From Salibacterium lacus (GTDB lineage Bacteria; Bacillota; Bacilli; Bacillales; Marinococcaceae), in contig NZ_JBHUML010000002.1 in assembly GCF_042684865.1 (NCBI RefSeq), positions 1,736,001-1,800,000 on the forward strand: a stretch of DNA of 64,000 bases. Direction: 5' to 3'. The position numbers and the translations under genes were made by a program. The first letter of the stretch is position 1, and each line of letters opens with the position of its first letter. This document shows, in pieces, positions 17,314 to 25,455 of the stretch. The notes beneath the pieces are model-generated. The model saw nothing but the letters and a program-made list of their open reading frames with translations, made no database searches and was not told where the DNA came from.

Positions 17314-18306
17314 TTATTTGTGGTAATACGGGGAATGAGCAGGTGCGTCATAATACGTTTTCAGTTCCTCATCCAGTTTGAGGATGGTAATAGAAAATCC
17401 GCCCATTTCCTGTGTCGTGCAGTAGCTGTTAACATCTGTGTCATACACCGTTATACCTTTGGCACGCAGCTCTTTGTGTACTTTCTGATTCGCAATGAGC
17501 AATTCCATCAATGTGGTGGATCCCAGTCCGTTCAGCAGAACGACTGCTTCATCACCGCTTTTCAGCTCCGCGTCGACCAACAGATGATCCAGCATTTCAT
17601 CTGTTAAGTCATCGGCACTCATCATTTCTGCCCGGCGGATCCCTTTTTCGCCGTGGATGCCAAGCCCAAACTCAATTTGATTGTCAGGCAGTTCGAACAT
17701 CGGTGCTTTTTTTCCAGGACTGGTTCCCGGTGATATACCCACGCCGATAGAATGGGTGTTTTCGTTTGCTTTTGCGGCTATCCGTGTTACTTCATCAAGG
17801 GACAAGCCGGCATCTGCTGCTGCTCCGGCTGCTTTCAGGACAAAAACATCCCCGGCGATACCGCGCCGCTCTTCTTTGTTTTCTTTCGAGGCAGAAGCTA
17901 CGTCGTCTGAAACTTTAACCGTTCTGGTTTCAATGTCCTCCATTTCAGCCAGTTCAGAAGCCATATCAAAGTTGAGGACATCACCGGCATAATTGCCGTA
18001 AATATAAAGAACCCCGGCTTTGTTTTCAACGGCTTTGGTTACCTCAAGAATCGTGTCCGGGTTCGGAGCGGCAAAGACATTTCCCATCACTGCACCACTG
18101 GCCAGGCCCTTTCCGGCAAAGCCGACAAACAATGGTTCGTGGCCGGCGCCTCCACCTGTGATCACGGATACCTTATCTGGGTCCATATGCCGGTAAATCA
18201 CTCCATTAACGCCGTCCACCCGTTCGTAATCATCAGCGTAAGCGTCAATAAATCCCTGAAGCGTCTCTTCCATTACGTTTTCTTCCTGATTCATTATTTT
18301 TTTCAT
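17314..18306 (-). CDS. DhaK-type ketose kinase substrate-binding subunit
   Basis: A 330-residue DhaK protein. TGGGAGHEPLFVGFAGKG near residue 50 and the histidine that covalently holds the ketose carbonyl (LGIHGEKGIRR, about residue 220) are intact. With DhaL it should phosphorylate dihydroxyacetone or a close relative. In cluster context with a TIM paralogue, RpiB and an EryC-like isomerase, erythrulose is the more likely substrate. GGAGCTTGAG lies upstream of ATG 18306. The alternative is a plain dihydroxyacetone kinase. Confidence 0.87.
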   Translation of the reverse strand: MKKIMNQEENVMEETLQGFIDAYADDYERVDGVNGVIYRHMDPDKVSVITGGGAGHEPLFVGFAGKGLASGAVMGNVFAAPNPDTILEVTKAVENKAGVLYIYGNYAGDVLNFDMASELAEMEDIETRTVKVSDDVASASKENKEERRGIAGDVFVLKAAGAAADAGLSLDEVTRIAAKANENTHSIGVGISPGTSPGKKAPMFELPDNQIEFGLGIHGEKGIRRAEMMSADDLTDEMLDHLLVDAELKSGDEAVVLLNGLGSTTLMELLIANQKVHKELRAKGITVYDTDVNSYCTTQEMGGFSITILKLDEELKTYYDAPAHSPYYHK

Positions 18307-18345
18307 AGGGAAGTCTCAAGCTCCTTTGTTAAAATAATGGAGCGG

Positions 18346-19161
18346 TTAAACGTGCTCCCGGTTTAATGCCTTTTTCATGTTTTTCAGGCTGCGCTCCATC
18401 CATTCATCTTCCACGTCAATCGTTTCCCGGATACTGTTCTGAAAAGGAAGCCACAATTCCACGATGGCGTTCACCTGTATGTTTTCTTTCTGCAGACTTT
18501 CCAGCAGATAGGTCACGTCCAGCTGTCCTTCCCCAACCGGGGCTCCGATTAAGTCAAAGCCGATCGATTTATCTTTGCGCTGAAACACGAAATCTTTCAA
18601 GTGAACATTGGTTGCATAGGAAACGCCCTGATCGATCACATCCCTTGGGAATTCCAGTTCCGATATGGAGTTGCCGGGATCCAGGCAGATACCGATATGA
18701 GAACTTGCGACCTCTTCCACAATATCCACGAGATCCCCGGTCTTAACGGGCTCGTATGTTTCAAGAGCCACTTTCACATCATGTTCCTCCAGATCCGGAA
18801 CGACTTCTTTCAACCAATCTTTTGCTTCTGTCATCGAGGGATGGGCCTCTTTGCTGTGAACCATCGTTCTCAACGTTTTAGCGCCCAGCGTGCGGGCAAT
18901 GCTGGTATATTTTCTTATATGATCCGGAGTGATGCCCTGGGTACCTGCTTCAAGCTCAATCCCCTCGCTGTCAGCGGCCTCTTTTACCTGTAACAGCTCC
19001 TCTTCCTTCAATTGTTCAATCGGGGGATGGTCGCAGATCTGAAAGACCTCGCCACCCAGCTCTTTTGTTTTGCGTACAAAGTAGAGGATTGTCTCGAGTC
19101 CAGGTTCCATCTCGTCCATTTCCCATCTGAACGCGTAAGTGCTTATACCTAATTTCATCAT
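18346..19161 (-). CDS. Sugar-phosphate isomerase/epimerase, AP-endonuclease-2 fold (EryC-like)
   Basis: A protein of about 270 residues with the xylose-isomerase-like TIM barrel. Visible are the opening MKLGISTYAFRW, VFQICDHPP, the metal-ligand region VALETYEP with a glutamate, the ICLDPGNSI segment, and VHLKDFVF. In erythritol pathways a protein of this fold (EryC) epimerises tetrulose-4-phosphate. The start at 19161 (or 19158) is chosen because AGGGGGA stands just upstream; a longer frame lacks a site. It lies in one operon between the SDR and dhaK. Confidence 0.8.
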   Translation of the reverse strand: MMKLGISTYAFRWEMDEMEPGLETILYFVRKTKELGGEVFQICDHPPIEQLKEEELLQVKEAADSEGIELEAGTQGITPDHIRKYTSIARTLGAKTLRTMVHSKEAHPSMTEAKDWLKEVVPDLEEHDVKVALETYEPVKTGDLVDIVEEVASSHIGICLDPGNSISELEFPRDVIDQGVSYATNVHLKDFVFQRKDKSIGFDLIGAPVGEGQLDVTYLLESLQKENIQVNAIVELWLPFQNSIRETIDVEDEWMERSLKNMKKALNREHV

Positions 19162-19201
19162 TTTCCCCCTATTATCTTCCGGGAGTGTCTGCCCCAAAGA
19201 A

Positions 19202-19960
19202 TTAGTCTATATGAGAACCGCCATTAATATCGATTTCTTCACCAGTGATATAGCTTGATTCTTTTGTTGCCAGGAATGCCACCGCATTAGCCACATCTTC
19301 CACCGTACCTGCACGCTTCGCCGGAATATCATTTTCAAGCTGCTTTTTCTTTTCATCGGTCAGCATTCCACCGGTGATGTCCGTTGCTATTAATCCGGGA
19401 GCTACCGTATTACTGGTAATGCCAAACGAAGCCATTTCACGTGCAACCGCTTTAGAAAATCCTGTAACAGCTGCTTTGGCTGCCGAATAATGGGAGCCGC
19501 CGAATATCCCGCCGCCTCGTTTACCGGAAACAGAACTAAGATTGACAATTCTTCCATAGTTGTTTTCCTTCATATGAGGAAGCAGATGCTGGGTGACGAA
19601 GAAGGTTCCTTTCATATTCACATCAAAAATCAGGTCCCACTCCTCTTCCGAAATATCCAGTACTCCGGTCGGCCGTGTGATGCCGGCATTGTTCACCAGA
19701 ATGTCTATTTTACTGAATTTTCCGATTAATTCGTCTAATGATTGCTTTACTTTCTCTTCACTCGTAACATCCAACACTGCGGAGTAGGCACTGCCTTTTT
19801 CCTGGTCTATATCTTTCACGGCATTTTCGAGCATTTCCTGATTAATATCTGCGATGATTACAGTACCACCGCCTTGGCTGATCTGTCTGGCAATCTCTCT
19901 GCCAATTCCGCGTTTTGATGCTGCCCCCGTAACTAGTGCTGTCTGTCCTTCAAAATTCAT
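19202..19960 (-). CDS. SDR-family polyol/ketose dehydrogenase
   Basis: A 252-residue short-chain dehydrogenase and the first gene of the TRAP/Dha operon. The cofactor loop is TGAASKRGIGREIA, NNAGITRP follows, and the catalytic residues lie in NLSSVSGKRGGG ... YSAAKAAV. The C-terminus is YITGEEIDINGG. By analogy with tetritol pathways that use an SDR (for example D-threitol dehydrogenase) it may oxidise the imported polyol to its ketose; this is inference from the operon. GGAGGATGACACG precedes the ATG. LacI-type and cre-like operators lie 100-150 bp upstream. Confidence 0.82.
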   Translation of the reverse strand: MNFEGQTALVTGAASKRGIGREIARQISQGGGTVIIADINQEMLENAVKDIDQEKGSAYSAVLDVTSEEKVKQSLDELIGKFSKIDILVNNAGITRPTGVLDISEEEWDLIFDVNMKGTFFVTQHLLPHMKENNYGRIVNLSSVSGKRGGGIFGGSHYSAAKAAVTGFSKAVAREMASFGITSNTVAPGLIATDITGGMLTDEKKKQLENDIPAKRAGTVEDVANAVAFLATKESSYITGEEIDINGGSHID

Positions 19961-20057
19961 CGTGTCATCCTCCTCTATGTATTTTGTTAACGTTCATTCA
20001 TTTTCGGTCTGTCCGGAAATGATTGACAAATGGTTAATGTAAGTTAAACTGAAATAA

Positions 20058-20071
20058 GTAAAACGTTTAAC
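20058..20071. promoter_or_regulatory. LacI-type operator in the divergent promoter region
   Basis: GTAAAACGTTTAAC, one base different from the perfect palindrome at 21256-21269. It sits 98 bp upstream of the SDR start and 142 bp upstream of lacI, so it could control both directions. Confidence 0.7.
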
Positions 20072-20096
20072 CTCTGTTAGTACACACAATAAATTG

Positions 20097-20110
20097 TGAA
20101 AGCGCTTTTG
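20097..20110. promoter_or_regulatory. cre-like site upstream of the divergent lacI gene
   Basis: TGAAAGCGCTTTTG matches the CcpA cre consensus at most positions, with the conserved CG centre. Carbon catabolite repression of the sugar operon is therefore likely, but the site could also be a second LacI-family operator. Confidence 0.55.
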
Positions 20111-20212
20111 TCAAACTCTTTTTTCGATTCCTTTTGTTTTGCTTTATTTGGAAATTGTTTTATCATATAAAGAAAGCGGTTCAACAGAAGGTGATTGGGA
20201 GGTTTATACCGA

Positions 20213-21220
20213 ATGAAAGTAACAATGAAAAAGATTGCAGAAGAGGTGGGTGTTTCTGTTACGACAGTGTCGCACGTAGTAAACGGCACCAAAAAAATCT
20301 CCTCTGAAAAATACAATCAAATCATGGAGATTATTAGAAAACATAATTACGTGCCAAACTATTCTGCTAAAAATCTGCGCAGCCAGTCCACGAAAACTGC
20401 AGGACTGATTGTGCCGAGTTTTCCTGACTCCTATGTTACCGGCTATATCAACAGTATCAGCAGGCGAGCCAAGGAAATGGGATACAATCTGCTGTTCATC
20501 AACACAGACGAGGACGTGGATTATGAACAGGAAACTCTTAAACTGCTGCACTCCAACATGGCGGACGGCATTATTTTGTCCCCTTCAGCTAAAATCGAGG
20601 AGTACGGAAGCTACAGCGAAGAACTTCTTGACAGTTCGCTTCCTATTGTGCTGATAAGCCGTTATCATGAGGCTTTTCAACATGCTCCTTTTGTGACGCA
20701 GGATGACTTCCAGGCAGGGTATGATGCTGCCATCCATCTACTCCAGCACGGGCATCGTGATATCGGTCTGATTTATGCAGTCAGCGGCATTTCACCTACC
20801 AAGTACCGTATAGACGGCTATAAAAAAGCACTGGAAGAGTACGGGGTTTCATTTAATGAAAATTATCTGGAAAAGGGACACGCCACGGTTGAAGGCAGCC
20901 GCAAAGCTGTCAAATCACTTTTGGAGAAAAACAGGGAAATCACAGCTGTGTTTGTCCTCAGCGACCTGATGACTATTGGAACAATGTCCGGATTAAAAGA
21001 AATGAACAAAAAAATTCCTGACGAAGTGGCCTTGATCGGCTTCGGCGATTTCCCGTCAGCATCGATTATGGATCCTCCCGTCACAAATATCAGTCTATCA
21101 CCTGACACACTGGGACAAACGGCATTTGACTTGCTGCTGAACAAAATTAACAATCCCGGCTATGATAAAACGGTTCATATCCCCAACTTTCTAATCACCC
21201 GAAAATCATGCGGATGTTGA
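20213..21220 (+). CDS. LacI-family transcriptional repressor of the sugar cluster
   Basis: A 335-residue LacI/GalR regulator. The N-terminal helix-turn-helix contains MKKIAEEVGVSVTTVSHVVN and the hinge PNYSAKNLRSQ. The sugar-binding domain follows (TAGLIVPSFPDSY; DGIILSPSA; AGYDAAIHLLQHGHRDIGLI; FGDFPSASIMDPPVTNI). GGGAGG lies ten bases before ATG 20213; a TTG further upstream is less likely. It faces the SDR-dhaKL-TRAP operon across a 250-bp promoter region holding two operator-like palindromes, and the same palindrome precedes the next gene. Confidence 0.9.
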   Translation: MKVTMKKIAEEVGVSVTTVSHVVNGTKKISSEKYNQIMEIIRKHNYVPNYSAKNLRSQSTKTAGLIVPSFPDSYVTGYINSISRRAKEMGYNLLFINTDEDVDYEQETLKLLHSNMADGIILSPSAKIEEYGSYSEELLDSSLPIVLISRYHEAFQHAPFVTQDDFQAGYDAAIHLLQHGHRDIGLIYAVSGISPTKYRIDGYKKALEEYGVSFNENYLEKGHATVEGSRKAVKSLLEKNREITAVFVLSDLMTIGTMSGLKEMNKKIPDEVALIGFGDFPSASIMDPPVTNISLSPDTLGQTAFDLLLNKINNPGYDKTVHIPNFLITRKSCGC

Positions 21221-21255
21221 TATTTCTACAGAGTATCTAAACAGAAAAATTAAAG

Positions 21256-21269
21256 GTTAAACGTTTAAC
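21256..21269. promoter_or_regulatory. Perfect LacI-type operator upstream of deoR
   Basis: GTTAAACGTTTAAC is a perfect 14-bp palindrome with the central CG typical of LacI/GalR operators. It lies 36 bp past the lacI stop and 96 bp before deoR, and nearly matches 20058-20071. The LacI protein encoded here is the natural candidate to bind both. Confidence 0.8.
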
Positions 21270-21364
21270 ATTCTATATAAAAAATTGAATGATTTTTTAC
21301 TTTTGCTTATCTTCATTTTTTTTCATATCATAGAGATAGGAAGCGATAAAAAGTAGGTGAACGT

Positions 21365-22147
21365 ATGGGAAAACTGTTCGTAACAGAAAGACGCCATAAG
21401 ATTATGGAAATATTGAACACGGAAAGACGACTGACAGTGAAAAGACTGTCCGGGGAATTAGACGTGTCAGAAGTCACCCTCCGCTCCGACTTAAAGGAAA
21501 TGGAGAAAGAAGGTCTCTTGAAGCGTACCCACGGCGGCGCGGTTCTGCCTTCATACCCCGAGGAGGAAGTATCCTTTTCAACCAGGGAAAAGCAGAACAA
21601 AGACGAAAAAGAAATTATTGCACAGCAGGCGCTCGATATTATTAACGAAGGACAGTGTATTCTGCTCGATGCAAGCTCCACGGCTCTTGAACTTGCAAAA
21701 TTGTTAAAACAGACCAGCATGAAGTTGACTGTCGTCACAAGCGGCATCTATACCGCGCTTGAACTAAGAGAAAACCCGGATCTGACTGTCATTTTACTCG
21801 GCGGGGTTGTACGGAAGGGGTCCAGCTCCCTCGAAGGTATACTCGGGTCCAGCATCCTGGAACAGGTTTACGTCGACCTCATGTTCACTTCCGGTAATGG
21901 CTTTACATTTGATACCGGTCTTACGGATTTCAATGTGTATGAAGTCGAATTAAAGACAGAAATGGTAAAAAAAGCGACATCTCTTGTTGCCTTAATGGAC
22001 CATTCCAAGATCGGCAAAAGTTCGATTTCTTCTTTCGCCGATACTGCAGACATTTCTTATTTCATCACGGACCAACCGCTGAGCGAAAAGCAGCAGGCTG
22101 ACTTTGATAACCAGAACATTGAAGTACTATGCCCGGTTGAGGCATAG
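21365..22147 (+). CDS. DeoR/GlpR-family transcriptional regulator
   Basis: A 260-residue DeoR-type regulator. The N-terminal winged helix (TERRHKIMEILNTERRLTVK ... DVSEVTLRSDL ... THGGAV) is followed by a sugar-phosphate-binding domain of the ribose-5-phosphate isomerase-like fold (LLDASSTALELAKLL, GGVVRKGSSSLEG, ALMDHSKIG). Such proteins usually sense a phosphorylated intermediate, here possibly a tetrulose phosphate. The gene follows lacI, is preceded by the perfect operator, and is followed 16 bp later by the HPr-like gene. Confidence 0.9.
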   Translation: MGKLFVTERRHKIMEILNTERRLTVKRLSGELDVSEVTLRSDLKEMEKEGLLKRTHGGAVLPSYPEEEVSFSTREKQNKDEKEIIAQQALDIINEGQCILLDASSTALELAKLLKQTSMKLTVVTSGIYTALELRENPDLTVILLGGVVRKGSSSLEGILGSSILEQVYVDLMFTSGNGFTFDTGLTDFNVYEVELKTEMVKKATSLVALMDHSKIGKSSISSFADTADISYFITDQPLSEKQQADFDNQNIEVLCPVEA

Positions 22148-22163
22148 AAAGGGGGTTTATGAA

Positions 22164-22424
22164 ATGAGTGAACACAAAAGCAATATCACCATCAGCATTG
22201 CTGAATCGCAAACGATTGTGGAATTAAGTACATTACTTCAGAAATACCAGTCTGAAGTCTATCTCATCAACCAGACCGAGGGAAATGTGCAGGAAGTGAA
22301 TGTGAAAAGTCTGTTGGGACTTGTGACACTGCATCTTCAGAACGGAGATACGGTCACTGTCCGGGCGGTTGGAGAGGACGCGGAGGAAGCTGCTCAGGAA
22401 GTTATTGATTTTTTTACAGAGTAG
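22164..22424 (+). CDS. HPr/Crh-like protein lacking the phosphorylatable histidine
   Basis: An 86-residue protein that aligns with HPr and Crh over its length: the regulatory-serine segment is VKSLLGLVTL (HPr: LKSIMGVMSL), and the C-terminal helix VGEDAEEAAQEVIDFF matches. The active-site segment that reads GIHARPA in HPr is replaced by residues around ESQTIVEL, so there is no His15 and no Arg17/Pro18. It cannot act as a PTS phosphocarrier; the conserved serine suggests a regulatory, Crh-like role. ATG 22164 is preceded by AAAGGGGG. It is the last gene of lacI-deoR-hpr-like, ahead of the terminator at 22463. Confidence 0.75.
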   Translation: MSEHKSNITISIAESQTIVELSTLLQKYQSEVYLINQTEGNVQEVNVKSLLGLVTLHLQNGDTVTVRAVGEDAEEAAQEVIDFFTE

Positions 22425-22462
22425 CAGGAATCGAGGTTGAGACAAAATTCTCCTTTGAATGT

Positions 22463-22502
22463 AAAATTCCGGACGATTCAACGTTGAATCGTTCGGAATT
22501 TT
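22463..22502 (+). terminator. Rho-independent terminator after the HPr-like gene
   Basis: AAAATTCCGGACGATTCAAC pairs with GTTGAATCGTTCGGAATTTT (one mismatch or wobble). It has the same CCG-ACGATT core as the hairpins at 1871 and 34089. Confidence 0.8.
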
Positions 22503-22562
22503 ATGTTGCGGTGCATCCTGCACCGGCAGGAAGTTTCTTCTTCCCATGCTCCATCGTTACTA

Positions 22563-22614
22563 GAAAAAGAGCTGTACCTTTTGATACATCTCCGTCGATT
22601 GAATAGGATACAGT
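22563..22614 (-). terminator. Terminator of the sensor-kinase operon
   Basis: On the minus strand the kinase stop is followed by GAACTGTATCC, about 20 bases, then GTATCAAAAGGTACAGCTC and TTTTT. A nearly identical compact version (GAACTGTA...TACAGTTC-TCTTTTT) lies at 38510-38545. Confidence 0.6.
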
Positions 22615-24072
22615 TCAATCCATTTCACTCCAGTACAAAATAAATGTCGTGCCGGTTCCCTCCTTACTTTCAACGGATATCCCCCCGTGATGGGCATCCA
22701 TAATCGACCTCGAAATGGAAAGTCCCAGTCCCGCCCCGCCGCTTCGGCGGCTGCGGGAGGAATCTTCCCTGTAAAACCGATCAAAAATATGTTTCTGATT
22801 TTCTGCACGGATACCGGGACCGTTATCCTGAATCCTTAACTGTACGCCGTCTCCGGTTTGTTCCAGGAACAATTCAATTTTTCCGTCCTCTGCATCTGTA
22901 TGCTCCACAGCATTATGAAAGAGGTTCAGAATAACCTGTCGTGTTTTATCCGCATCACACATGATGTCAACATCGTCTGCCAAGTCCATGACCAAATGCC
23001 GGTTTCCTGCGAGAAATGCAAGCTGTGGTTCCATATCCCGGATAAGCATGCTCAAATTCGTATGCTGGAGTTCAAGTTCCGGAGTCTGGTCGAGCTTGGC
23101 TAACAACAACAGTTCTTCCACCAGTTTCATCACCCGTCTTGTTTCCCCATGCATACTGTGCAACGCCTTAGATAACTGCTCCGGTTTCTGTGCCGCGCCA
23201 CGGAGCAGCACTTCCAGATACCCATGAACAGAAGTGATCGGTGTCCGCAGCTCATGGGAGGCGTCTGCAATAAAACGCCGCATCTGTTCCTTTGTTTCTT
23301 TTTCCTGCTCAAACGATTCATTCAACCTCTCCAGCATGTCATTAAACGACCGGCTCAGACGGTCGATCTCCTCCTGACCCTGTGAATCTGGAATTCTGTC
23401 ATCCAGACGGTCTGCATTCATATGTTTGACGGATTCTACGATATTGGAGAGCGGGCGCAGCGTTTTGCGGATCACGGAGAAATAAATCACGAGACCTGCC
23501 GCCAGAGCCAGAGCAGACAAGGAAACAAAAATCAGCAGCTGGCGCCACAGAAGCTGCTGCAAAGGCGCGGTGCTTACTCCCATCTGAATGATCTGAACGT
23601 CTCCGGCCTCCACCCCGCCTGGACGCTGAAAGGCAGGACGAAACACCACCATCTGCCTGTTTCCGTTCGGATCCGTCGTAACAACATGCTGCTGCAGGTC
23701 TTCAGGCTCCATCATCTGCTCATAGGTGTCTTCGCTTAACTGCGGAACCGCCAGACCATCTTCTCCCAATACATTTGAGGCTTCTCCATCCTCAATCAGA
23801 CCGAGAGAAAATTCCTGTACAAAAATAGGTTCCGCGCCATTTTCCTGCCGGGGCTGCGGCAGGTTTTCCTCGTTGATCAGCCTTTCTGCCGGAATGGACA
23901 TTAACCGGGCCTGAAGAGTTTCTGCTTCGTTCTGATACAGGAAACCTTTCATAACAAAAAACTGGAGAATGCCGATGATGAAAAGAATAAAAGATAAGAT
24001 CAGCAGCATTCTGACAAGCAGCTGATACCGCAGCGACTGCGGGAGTTTCCATTTGAATGGAAGTATATTCAT
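22615..24072 (-). CDS. Two-component sensor histidine kinase
   Basis: A 485-residue membrane histidine kinase. Transmembrane helices are near residues 18-38 and 175-195, enclosing an extracytoplasmic sensor domain of about 135 residues rich in acidic residues. HAMP follows, then HisKA with the phospho-accepting histidine in FIADASHELRTPITSVHGY. The ATPase domain has N box NLFHNAVEHT, G1 DNGPGIR and G2 GGAGLGLSIS. It is translationally coupled (4-bp overlap) to the response regulator upstream. Association with envelope-glycosylation genes suggests a cell-surface signal; the signal itself is unknown. Confidence 0.92.
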   Translation of the reverse strand: MNILPFKWKLPQSLRYQLLVRMLLILSFILFIIGILQFFVMKGFLYQNEAETLQARLMSIPAERLINEENLPQPRQENGAEPIFVQEFSLGLIEDGEASNVLGEDGLAVPQLSEDTYEQMMEPEDLQQHVVTTDPNGNRQMVVFRPAFQRPGGVEAGDVQIIQMGVSTAPLQQLLWRQLLIFVSLSALALAAGLVIYFSVIRKTLRPLSNIVESVKHMNADRLDDRIPDSQGQEEIDRLSRSFNDMLERLNESFEQEKETKEQMRRFIADASHELRTPITSVHGYLEVLLRGAAQKPEQLSKALHSMHGETRRVMKLVEELLLLAKLDQTPELELQHTNLSMLIRDMEPQLAFLAGNRHLVMDLADDVDIMCDADKTRQVILNLFHNAVEHTDAEDGKIELFLEQTGDGVQLRIQDNGPGIRAENQKHIFDRFYREDSSRSRRSGGAGLGLSISRSIMDAHHGGISVESKEGTGTTFILYWSEMD

Positions 24073-24758
24073 GAGATATCCAGCCGGTACCCGGCTCCCC
24101 TTACTGTCCGGATTCGTTCATGTCGTGAGTCTCCCAGTTTATCCCGGAGCGACCGTATGTAGACTTCCACAATATTGTCCTCTCCCTGAAACGTATAGCC
24201 CCACACTCTGTCCAGGATCATCAACTTGCTCAACACAATGCCGTAATTGAGCACGAGATATTTCAGCAGTTCATACTCCGTCGGCGACAGCGGCAGCGTT
24301 TCTCCGTTGTATTGAATCTCTCTGCGGCTGTCATCAATCGTGAAAGGCCCGTATACGACAACACTGAACAAGTCCGGAAACTGGTTACGGAGTCTTGCCT
24401 GAATCCTTGCCAGTAATTCTTCAAAGCTGAATGGTTTAACCAGATAGTCATCTGCCCCCAGTGTCAGTCCTTTCACCCGGTCATCTACCTGATCTTTGGC
24501 TGTCAGCATAATAACAGATAATGGTATGCCGCTCTTTTTTATCATGCGGCATACTTCAAACCCATCCATCCCGGGCATCATCACATCGAGGATCACCACG
24601 TGGGGCTGAAACGTGTTTACGAGATTTACGGCACTCATCCCGTCCTGCGCGGTTTCCACTTGATATCCTTCATTCTGCAGTCCGAGTTCCAGAAACTGCA
24701 GAATACTCTGTTCGTCATCCACAATCAGAATGTTCACCCCGGTATTGTCCATTCCCAT
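24069..24758 (-). CDS. OmpR-family response regulator
   Basis: A 229-residue regulator with an N-terminal receiver domain (acidic pocket VDDEQ, phospho-acceptor Asp in VVILDVMMPGMDGF, conserved Lys in LVKPFSFEELL) and a C-terminal winged-helix domain (SPTEYELLKYLVLNYG ... VEVYIRSLRDKLG ... RTVRGAGYRL). It is the cognate partner of the downstream kinase. A frameshifted, truncated close relative lies at 31227-31741, on the other side of the glycosylation genes. ATG 24758 or 24752 may be used. Confidence 0.93.
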   Translation of the reverse strand: MGMDNTGVNILIVDDEQSILQFLELGLQNEGYQVETAQDGMSAVNLVNTFQPHVVILDVMMPGMDGFEVCRMIKKSGIPLSVIMLTAKDQVDDRVKGLTLGADDYLVKPFSFEELLARIQARLRNQFPDLFSVVVYGPFTIDDSRREIQYNGETLPLSPTEYELLKYLVLNYGIVLSKLMILDRVWGYTFQGEDNIVEVYIRSLRDKLGDSRHERIRTVRGAGYRLDIS

Positions 24759-24844
24759 CTTCCCTTCTGCTGTATAACTTGATTCCTATTATAAAACGGA
24801 CCGCAATGAAAAAATATCATGTTCAGCGAACATTCAGCTGATAT

Positions 24845-25405
24845 TCAAGACCGAATCAGTTCCATCTTCCATTTCACCCGCCCGAATATCTTCGGAATCC
24901 CCGAATGCCAGAGGTGTCATGTCGTAGCTACCTTCAATTTTCAATACAGCGATATCAGTGAGGGCATCTGTTCCAACCAGTCAGCTGTCACTTCTTTTCC
25001 ATCGTTAAGGGAAACTTGAATTTCGGATGCCCCTTCTACTACGTGATTGTTTGTGACGATATAAGCGATATCATCCGTAACCTTATAGATGACACCTGTG
25101 AACCCGTTCCACTCTCTACCATCTCTATGACATTTTGGGACGGACCATTTTGCATTGCCATATTAACGACTCCGACTATTGCATTGGATGTATCAGCAAC
25201 AATATCAGCAGTATATAAATTTGAATATTCATACATCTGTGATACATCGACATCAACCGCTTCTTCAAATGTACTTTCAACAGCAGTCAGATTCACATCT
25301 ATATTGTCATCGTAAGAAATTATCCCTAACGTAAGCGCAGAACCTAAAACACCGGCGGACAAAGACAGCCCTATTAATTTAAAAAGGTACGGTTTTTTCT
25401 CTCAT
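24845..25405 (-). pseudogene. Degraded HtrA/DegP-type serine protease gene
   Basis: Reading the minus strand with frame changes recovers an HtrA-like N-terminal half. ATG 25405 opens MREKTVPF, a frameshift leads to KLIGLSLSAGVLGSAL (membrane anchor), then ESGTGSGVIYKVTDDIAYIV after another shift near 25108, NNHVVEGASEIQVSLNDGK with the catalytic His, a third shift near 24975, and DALTDIAVLKIEGSYDM with the catalytic Asp. Homology stops after FGDSEDIRAGE; the catalytic Ser region and PDZ domain are absent. At least three frameshifts plus truncation make it non-functional. B. subtilis htrA lies near ykcB/ykcC, which fits this neighbourhood. Confidence 0.85.
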
Positions 25406-25455
25406 TTCCTGAGCCCTCGTTTCTTAAGATCTATATCTTTCACCAAACCTTTCGC

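Noticed and set aside
16637..18306. PTS-dependent dihydroxyacetone kinase (DhaKLM)
   Set aside because: No DhaM gene is present, and the HPr-like protein nearby lacks the histidine needed to pass phosphate.
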